Part shown: positions 58,860 to 64,000 of the stretch, piece by piece
How positions within the stretch are numbered: position 1 is the stretch's first letter
Layout of the letters: each line of letters opens with the position of its first letter
Assembly: GCF_020297485.1 (NCBI RefSeq)
Contig: NZ_JAIWZC010000001.1
Coordinates: forward strand, 4,464,001 to 4,528,000
Direction: 5' to 3'
DNA from: Enterocloster clostridioformis
Lineage (GTDB): Bacteria; Bacillota; Clostridia; Lachnospirales; Lachnospiraceae
Length of the DNA stretch: 64,000 nt
Notes under the pieces: generated by a model
Databases searched by the model: none
Seen by the model: the letters and a program-made list of their open reading frames with translations, nothing else
What the model was told of the DNA's origin: nothing
Made by a program: the position numbers and the translations under genes

Positions 58860-59417
58860 ATGAAGATAATGTTTGCATCTGATATACACGGTTCTGCATA
58901 TTATTGCAGGAGGATGCTGGATATATACAGTGAATCGGGAGCCGGACGGCTTGTGATTCTGGGAGACATCCTGTATCACGGTCCCCGCAATGACCTTCCA
59001 AGGGAATATGCCCCCAAGGAAGTGATTGCCATGCTGAATCCCCTTAAGAACCAGATATATGCAATCAGGGGAAACTGCGACACCGAAGTGGACCAGATGG
59101 TCCTGGAGTTTCCCATACTGGCTGACTATAGTCTGTTGGTATTGGAGGAGAAGGCTTTTTATGCCACTCACGGGCATGTATACAACCAGGACCACCTTCC
59201 GCCACTGCAGGACGGAGACATCCTGGTCCACGGTCATACCCATATACTGAAGGCCGAGACCATTGAGGCGGAAGGGGGCAGGCACATTACCGTGTTAAAC
59301 CCAGGTTCTGTGTCCATCCCAAAGGGAGGCAATCCCAATACCTATGCCATGCTGGAGGATGGGGTGTTCTCCATACGGACCCTGGAGGGTGAAGTGGTCA
59401 AGGAACTGAAGCTGTAA
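58860..59417 (+). CDS. yfcE: YfcE-type metallophosphodiesterase
   Basis: This 185-residue calcineurin-like phosphoesterase has its metal motifs in order: FASDIHGSAYY, LGDILYHGPRND, AIRGNCDTEVD, YATHGH and VHGHTH. YfcE enzymes hydrolyse simple phosphodiesters in vitro. TTAGAGGAGACAG precedes the ATG. It stands between the rhodanese and the methyltransferase gene in the same direction. A second family member lies at 63009. Confidence 0.87.
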   Translation: MKIMFASDIHGSAYYCRRMLDIYSESGAGRLVILGDILYHGPRNDLPREYAPKEVIAMLNPLKNQIYAIRGNCDTEVDQMVLEFPILADYSLLVLEEKAFYATHGHVYNQDHLPPLQDGDILVHGHTHILKAETIEAEGGRHITVLNPGSVSIPKGGNPNTYAMLEDGVFSIRTLEGEVVKELKL

Positions 59418-59447
59418 CAAAGAGAGGCTGATTGAGAGGAAAATTGA

Positions 59448-60593
59448 TTGAAAACATTTGAATTAATTGCCCCCTGCCATTTTGGGCTGGAGGCAGTACT
59501 TAAAAAAGAAATTTTGGACCTGGGATATGAGATATCCCTGGTGGAGGACGGCCGCGTCACGTTTATAGGAGATGACGAGGCCATTTGCCGCGCCAATGTG
59601 TTTCTGCGCACAGCAGAGAGAGTGCTTCTCAAGGCGGGAAGCTTTAAAGCGAAGACCTTTGAGGAGTTGTTTCAGGGCACCAGAAATATACCCTGGGAGG
59701 ATTTTATACCGGAAGACGGGAAGTTTTGGGTGACAAAGGCTTCTTCCATCAAGAGCAAGCTGTTCAGCCCGTCGGATATCCAGTCTATAATGAAGAAAGC
59801 CATGGTGGAGCGGCTGAAAAACCGTTATGGAGTCACCTGGTTCCCTGAAAATGGGGCCAGCTATCCGCTGAGGGTGTTCCTCTATAAAGATATGGTGACG
59901 GTGGGAATTGACACCAGCGGGGAGTCCCTGCATAAACGCGGGTACAGGACACTGGCCAGCAAAGCGCCCATCACAGAGACTCTTGCGGCTGCCCTGATTC
60001 TTTTGACGCCCTGGAACCGGGACAGAATTCTGGTGGACCCCTTCTGCGGAAGCGGTACATTTCCCATTGAGGCAGCCATGATGGCAGCCAAGATGGCGCC
60101 GGGTATGAACCGTTCCTTCCTGGCAGAGGAGTGGAGGAACGTGATCAAGCGCAAATGCTGGTATGAAGCCATGGATGAGGCGGGTGACCTGGTGGAAGAG
60201 GATGTTCAGGTGGATATCCAGGGATACGACGTGGACGGTGATATTGTGAAAGCAGCCAGGTCCAATGCCCAGTCAGCCGGAGTGGACCATATGATTCACT
60301 TTCAGCGGCGCCCGGTCAGCGCGATGAGCCATCCCAAGAAATACGGCTTCATCATATCTAATCCCCCTTACGGTGAGAGAATTGAGGAAAAGGAAAACCT
60401 TCCCGCGTTATACCGGGAGATAGGGGAGCGCTTTGCGGCTCTGGATTCCTGGTCCATGTACCTCATTACTTCCTATGAAGATGCGCAGAAGTACATTGGA
60501 CGGAAGGCAGACAAAAACAGGAAGATATACAACGGTATGCTGAAAACCTATTTCTATCAGTTCATGGGGCCAAGACCGCCCAGGCACAGCTAG
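59448..60593 (+). CDS. THUMP-domain 23S rRNA (guanine-N2)-methyltransferase-like protein
   Basis: This 381-residue RlmL/YpsC-type RNA methyltransferase has an N-terminal ferredoxin-like part (FELIAPCHFGLEAVLKKEI) and a THUMP domain to about residue 155. An SAM-dependent domain follows with VDPFCGSGTFPIEAA and the catalytic NPPYGERI. It starts with TTG after GAGAGGAAAA. It probably methylates a guanine in 23S rRNA. It is intact and 30 nt after yfcE. Confidence 0.87.
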   Translation: MKTFELIAPCHFGLEAVLKKEILDLGYEISLVEDGRVTFIGDDEAICRANVFLRTAERVLLKAGSFKAKTFEELFQGTRNIPWEDFIPEDGKFWVTKASSIKSKLFSPSDIQSIMKKAMVERLKNRYGVTWFPENGASYPLRVFLYKDMVTVGIDTSGESLHKRGYRTLASKAPITETLAAALILLTPWNRDRILVDPFCGSGTFPIEAAMMAAKMAPGMNRSFLAEEWRNVIKRKCWYEAMDEAGDLVEEDVQVDIQGYDVDGDIVKAARSNAQSAGVDHMIHFQRRPVSAMSHPKKYGFIISNPPYGERIEEKENLPALYREIGERFAALDSWSMYLITSYEDAQKYIGRKADKNRKIYNGMLKTYFYQFMGPRPPRHS

Positions 60594-60594
60594 T

Positions 60595-60749
60595 GCTCCA
60601 TCCAGCCGGAAACAGCACTTCCAGCACTGCCTATTTTGCCATCTGCCGCGTTGTCGTCAGTCAGCGGAGGCCCACTCCGCTTCCTTCCCCCGCCTTGCAG
60701 AATGACAAAATATTCAGCGCTGGCAGTACAGTTTCTGAGTGGATGGAGC
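60595..60749. repeat. 155-bp imperfect palindrome between two genes
   Basis: GCTCCATCCA at 60595 pairs with TGGATGGAGC at 60740-60749. The complementarity continues inward for roughly 55 bp with scattered mismatches (GAAAC/GTTTC, CCAGC/GCTGG, TATTTTG/CAAAATA). A smaller AGCGGAG/CTCCGCT hairpin sits at the tip. It fills most of the gap between the methyltransferase stop and the protease gene. It looks like a MITE or a large REP-type structure. Confidence 0.65.
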
Positions 60750-60782
60750 TCCGGGAGAACGGTTGAAATTGAGAGGACGGCC

Positions 60783-62348
60783 ATGGTTGTTGTATCAGAT
60801 ATAATAAAAAATGGAATAAGGAAAAAAGCAGCGGTCCTGTTTCTGGCGGTTACATTGTCTTTGGGTACGGCCGGATGCGCCCCGACGCGGAATCCTGCTG
60901 AGACACAAAACCCAGGCGGGGCACAGAATACAAACGGCATTCAGGACCCTGACAGCAGCCGGAACCCTGACGGAACCCGGAATCCTGGCGGGGAAGAAAG
61001 TCCTGCGGCAGCAGGCGGCGCGGGTACGCCGGGGAACGGAGAGGATGCCGCAGAAAACCGCATGGGCGATACCGGCGGAAATAGAAATCCGTCTGTCTCT
61101 GAAACATCCGGCGCAGACAGCGTGTACCAGTGGAACAGGCGGGACATGGCCAATGTAAAGCTTCCTTCTGCCTATGACTACCGAAAGACGGGCAGGGCGC
61201 CCCAGATTGGAAACCAGGGATCCCTGGGAACCTGCTGGGCCTTTGCGTCTCTGACTGCCCTGGAGTCCTCCCTGCTTCCGGGAAAGCCCATGACCTTTGC
61301 GGTGGACCATATGTCCATGCACAACAGTTTTCTCCTGGGACAGGACGAGGGCGGAGAATATACCATGTCCATGGCCTATCTGCTGGCCTGGCAGGGACCG
61401 GTGCCGGAATCCCAGGACCCATACGGAGACGGAGTTTCGCCGGACGGCCTTACGCCCAGCGTGCATGTACAGGAGATCCAGGTTCTTCCCTCCAAGGATT
61501 ACGAGGCCATTAAACGGGCCGTGTACCTGAGGGGGGGCGTACAGAGCTCCCTGTATACATCCATGAGGGATTATCGGAGCCAGTCCGTTTACTATAACAG
61601 GGAGACCAACTCCTATTGTTACATCGGAAACGAAAAGCCTAATCATGATTCTGTTATCGTTGGATGGGATGATAATTATTCCAGGGAGAATTTCAACCTG
61701 GACCTGGCAGGGGACGGCGCGTTTATCTGTACCAACAGCTGGGGAGAGGATTTTGGGGACCAGGGATATTTTTATGTATCCTATTTTGACAGCAATATCG
61801 GTGTCCATAATATTGTATACACAGGTGTGGAGCCGGTGGACAATTACGACTACATCCACCAGAGCGATCTGTGCGGATGGGTGGGACAGATTGGCTACGG
61901 GCAGGACGAGGCTTGGTTTGCCAATGCCTACAGGGCCGGTAAGGGAGAGAATCTGGCTGCCGCAGGTTTCTATGCAACGGACAAGAATACAGAGTACGAG
62001 TTGTATGCGGCCCGGAACCTGCCGGACGCGGGAGCCGGGGAAATGGACCGCGCCCTGGATAAGAGGATTTTGCTGGCAAAGGGCAGACTGGACAATGCCG
62101 GTTATTACACAATTGTGCTGGATAAAAAAATCCCCTTGGAGGACAACGAAAAATTTGCTATAATAATTAAAATAATAACGCCCGGTACCGTACATCCGGT
62201 GGCCATTGAATACAACGCAGGGGACGGTATTGCCCAGGTGGACTTAACAGACGGCGAAGGGTATCTGAGTCATGACGGAAAGGTGTGGGAACATGTGGAG
62301 GAAACACAGTCCTGCAACCTGTGCCTGAAGGCATATACAAAGAAATAA
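60783..62348 (+). CDS. Surface papain-like (C1) cysteine protease lipoprotein
   Basis: This 521-residue exported protein has a signal with lipobox GTAGC, then an Asn/Pro/Gly-rich linker (repeats such as NPGG, NPDG and DPDS) to about residue 110. The C1 peptidase domain follows: QIGNQGSLGTCWAFASLTA (Gln and catalytic Cys), HDSVIVGWDD (His) and CTNSWGEDFGDQGYF (Asn). The last 170 residues resemble the lectin-like tail found with clostridial surface C1 proteases. GAGAGGACGGCC precedes the ATG; a longer reading runs through the upstream palindrome. Its targets are unknown. Confidence 0.85.
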   Translation: MVVVSDIIKNGIRKKAAVLFLAVTLSLGTAGCAPTRNPAETQNPGGAQNTNGIQDPDSSRNPDGTRNPGGEESPAAAGGAGTPGNGEDAAENRMGDTGGNRNPSVSETSGADSVYQWNRRDMANVKLPSAYDYRKTGRAPQIGNQGSLGTCWAFASLTALESSLLPGKPMTFAVDHMSMHNSFLLGQDEGGEYTMSMAYLLAWQGPVPESQDPYGDGVSPDGLTPSVHVQEIQVLPSKDYEAIKRAVYLRGGVQSSLYTSMRDYRSQSVYYNRETNSYCYIGNEKPNHDSVIVGWDDNYSRENFNLDLAGDGAFICTNSWGEDFGDQGYFYVSYFDSNIGVHNIVYTGVEPVDNYDYIHQSDLCGWVGQIGYGQDEAWFANAYRAGKGENLAAAGFYATDKNTEYELYAARNLPDAGAGEMDRALDKRILLAKGRLDNAGYYTIVLDKKIPLEDNEKFAIIIKIITPGTVHPVAIEYNAGDGIAQVDLTDGEGYLSHDGKVWEHVEETQSCNLCLKAYTKK

Positions 62349-62389
62349 CAGAGAATTATAAAAGGAACAGAAGGCAGAGGGCTTTGGAT

Positions 62390-62989
62390 ATGGGACACAG
62401 AATCATATTTGCAACGGGCAATGAGGGAAAGATGCGGGAGATACGCCTTATACTGGCTGATTTGGGGCTGCCCATACTTTCCATGAAGGAAGCGGGCGCT
62501 GAACCGGAAATCGTGGAGGACGGCACCACCTTTGGGGAGAATGCCGAGATTAAGGCAAGGGCTGTGTGGAATCTGACAGGGGATATTGTACTGGCGGATG
62601 ACTCCGGCCTGGAGGTGGATTATATTGGCGGGGAGCCGGGTATCTACTCTGCCCGGTACTTGGGCGAGGATACGCCCTATGAGGTTAAGAACCGGAGTAT
62701 CATAGAGCGTCTTAAGGAGGCCAGGGGACAGGAGCGCGGCGCCAGGTTTGTGTGCAGCATCGCAGCCATGCTGCCGGACGGCCGGGTACTCCACACAGAG
62801 GCTGTGATGGAGGGGCTTATCGCCGTGGAACCGGCCGGAAATGGCGGTTTTGGGTATGATCCCATTCTCTATCTGCCTCAGTTCGGCAAGACATCCGCTG
62901 AAATTACCATGGAGCAGAAGAATGAAATCAGCCACAGGGGGAAGGCGTTAAGGGCTATGAAGGAGGCCCTGGAAGGTGTGCTTAAGTAA
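62390..62989 (+). CDS. rdgB: XTP/dITP diphosphatase (house-cleaning nucleotide hydrolase)
   Basis: RdgB/Ham1 hydrolyses dITP, XTP and ITP to prevent their incorporation. The 199 residues are standard: IIFATGNEGKMREI (triphosphate binding), ADDSGLEVDYIGGEPGIYSARY (catalytic Asp) and FGYDPILYLP with SHRGKALRAM. GCAGAGGG precedes the ATG at 62390. Its stop is 19 nt before a phosphoesterase gene, an arrangement common in Firmicutes. Confidence 0.95.
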   Translation: MGHRIIFATGNEGKMREIRLILADLGLPILSMKEAGAEPEIVEDGTTFGENAEIKARAVWNLTGDIVLADDSGLEVDYIGGEPGIYSARYLGEDTPYEVKNRSIIERLKEARGQERGARFVCSIAAMLPDGRVLHTEAVMEGLIAVEPAGNGGFGYDPILYLPQFGKTSAEITMEQKNEISHRGKALRAMKEALEGVLK

Positions 62990-63008
62990 GAGATGGAGAG
63001 GACGAAGG

Positions 63009-63509
63009 ATGAGGATATTAATTGTCAGTGACACCCATAGAAGGGATGAGAATCTAAAAGAGGTGATCCGGCGCACCGGACCGCTGGATATGCTGATTCA
63101 TTTGGGAGACGCAGAGGGGAGTGAACATGCCATTGCCACCTGGGTCAATGAAGACTGCGATTTAGAGATTATTTTGGGAAACAATGACTTTTTTTCATGT
63201 CTGGATAAAGAGAAGGAACTGATGATTGGAAGGTATAAGACCCTTCTGACCCACGGACACTACTATAATGTCTCTGTGGGGGCTGAGTATCTGAAACAGG
63301 AGGCCAGAGCCAGAGGCTTTGACATTGTCATGTTCGGGCATACCCACAGGCCCTTCTACGAGATGGAGAAAAAGGAAGGAGATAAGGATTTGATTGTGCT
63401 GAATCCGGGAAGCCTGTCCTATCCCCGCCAGGACGGACATAAGCCCTCTTTCATGCTCATGGAGATTGACAAAGAGGGAGAGGCTCATTTTTCGCTGAAT
63501 TTTCTGTAG
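63009..63509 (+). CDS. YfcE/MJ0936-type metallophosphoesterase
   Basis: This 166-residue calcineurin-like phosphodiesterase has the motifs IVSDTHRRDEN, IHLGDAEGSE, ILGNNDFF, LTHGHYYNV and MFGHTHRP. GAGAGGACGAAGG precedes the ATG chosen; the longer reading overlaps rdgB. The rdgB-yfcE pair is conserved in many clostridia and bacilli and is probably one operon. The substrate is not known. Confidence 0.88.
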   Translation: MRILIVSDTHRRDENLKEVIRRTGPLDMLIHLGDAEGSEHAIATWVNEDCDLEIILGNNDFFSCLDKEKELMIGRYKTLLTHGHYYNVSVGAEYLKQEARARGFDIVMFGHTHRPFYEMEKKEGDKDLIVLNPGSLSYPRQDGHKPSFMLMEIDKEGEAHFSLNFL

Positions 63510-63517
63510 GATTTTTG

Positions 63518-63546
63518 TTGACATTTGTGAAGGCATAGTATATAAT
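63518..63546 (+). promoter_or_regulatory. Promoter of the tRNA pair
   Basis: TTGACA (63518-63523) and TATAAT (63541-63546) are exact consensus boxes with a 17-nt spacer, 52 nt upstream of tRNA-Pro. Confidence 0.88.
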
Positions 63547-63598
63547 AATCCTTGCGTCGAGAGACGGGATTGGATGACAGGTTATATTATGCCAGCGC

Positions 63599-63673
<75 letters not shown>

Positions 63674-63699
63674 TTATAATTAAATAGATTAAGTCATAT

Positions 63700-63770
63700 G
63701 CAGGTGTAGTTCAATGGTAGAACACTAGCCTTCCAAGCTAGATACGTGGGTTCGATTCCCATCACCTGCT
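63700..63770 (+). tRNA. tRNA-Gly (anticodon TCC)
   Basis: The acceptor arms GCAGGTG and CACCTGC pair fully. The anticodon stem CTAGC/GCTAG holds CTTCCAA with anticodon TCC. The T-arm has GGTTCGATTCC. CCA is not encoded. Confidence 0.95.
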
Positions 63771-63785
63771 CTCTTTTTTTGTCAG

Positions 63786-63816
63786 GGAAGCCTTTTGCAT
63801 TGGGGCTTCCTTTTTT
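63786..63816 (+). terminator. Terminator of the tRNA operon
   Basis: GGAAGCC and GGCTTCC pair around TTTTGCATTGG and are followed by TTTTTT. Confidence 0.85.
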
Positions 63817-63889
63817 GCGCTTTCCTTTTTGGGATATCCTTTTTGTGTTTCCCTTTTCACGCTTTCCATTTTGCAAGATTCCATTTATA

Positions 63890-63966
63890 CCCTATTCTGA
63901 TGCCGTTTCCGGCCGTCCGCCCATCCCGTCCGCCCATCCCCCCCCATCCCGCCCCCCATCCCGCCC
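63890..63966. repeat. C-rich short-repeat tract at the window edge
   Basis: The plus strand carries repeated CCCATCCC/CCGTCCGCCC units in a strongly C-rich run with almost no A. No gene is seen from 63817 to the end. The tract could be a slippage-prone simple repeat. Confidence 0.6.
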
Positions 63967-64000
63967 AGGTTCAAGGCTTATTCCCCCACCTTATATTACA

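Noticed and set aside
60795..62195. 466-codon minus-strand ORF
   Set aside because: It lies wholly opposite the papain-like protease gene, whose catalytic motifs and signal peptide are clear. The minus frame has no ribosome binding site or recognisable domain.
63694..63876. Minus-strand ORF containing GIEPTYLAWKASVLPLNYT
   Set aside because: This is the well-known false protein produced by reading a tRNA gene backwards; it overlaps the tRNA-Gly gene here.

Overview
The window looks like part of the chromosome of a gut Lachnospiraceae bacterium, most like the Enterocloster (Clostridium clostridioforme/bolteae) group. This rests on strong AGGAGG ribosome binding sites, a class III fructose-1,6-bisphosphatase, many sugar ABC transporters without PTS genes, clostridial group II introns, a DUF1700 protein and a forespore-type (sigma-G-like) promoter. 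It is an inference from gene content; no database search was possible.

Layout. 0.1-9.3 kb: an RbsABC-type sugar transporter with two permeases, followed by an amidohydrolase/lactonase, a zinc dehydrogenase, tagaturonate reductase and an internally deleted altronate dehydratase. Together these read as an L-galactono-lactone/L-galactonate to tagaturonate to altronate route whose last step is broken. 9.4-14.7 kb: a complete Ugp/Msm-type sugar ABC operon with a sugar-phosphate isomerase-like protein. 14.7-22.8 kb: a damaged region holding a deoC fragment, a ferric/phosphonate-type binding protein and ATPase, a permease cut in its second half, an M23 peptidase, a LacI head fused in frame to a permease tail, and an ATPase whose end runs out of frame into a HAD hydrolase tail. 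22.8-24.7 kb: iron alcohol dehydrogenase and nitroreductase. 24.7-31.3 kb: an FMN riboswitch and terminator, three exact head-to-tail copies of a 1,885-bp group II intron, then the riboflavin transporter gene ribU. 31.3-36.2 kb: an AraC remnant, an MBL hydrolase, and a small island between 23-bp direct repeats with a par/Fst-like type I toxin-antitoxin, an IS1634-type transposase, a lipoprotein and a small ORF cassette. 36.3-44.1 kb: fbp, a DUF1700 protein and two paralogous SH3-NlpC/P60 cell-wall hydrolases separated by a second kind of group II intron and an IS91-type element. 44.5-46.5 kb: an IS256-type element whose terminal inverted repeats enclose two extra genes. 46.5-53.9 kb: an AT-rich alpha-galactoside cluster (AraC regulator, GH36 enzyme, three ABC subunits, DUF624 protein). 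53.9-57.9 kb: an IS110 scrap, two LysR genes (one frameshifted), a TctA scrap, a DUF3237 protein and an esterase. 58-64 kb: a probable spore protein, rhodanese, phosphoesterases, a 23S rRNA methyltransferase-like enzyme, a papain-like lipoprotein, RdgB and two tRNAs.

Three themes stand out. First, uptake and breakdown genes for sugars and sugar acids dominate. Second, the window is unusually eroded: at least nine truncations, fusions or frameshifts hit accessory genes, while housekeeping genes are intact. Third, mobile elements sit at terminators and between paralogues. The most striking is the triple intron array directly behind the riboswitch terminator, which makes ribU expression depend on both FMN sensing and intron splicing or read-through.
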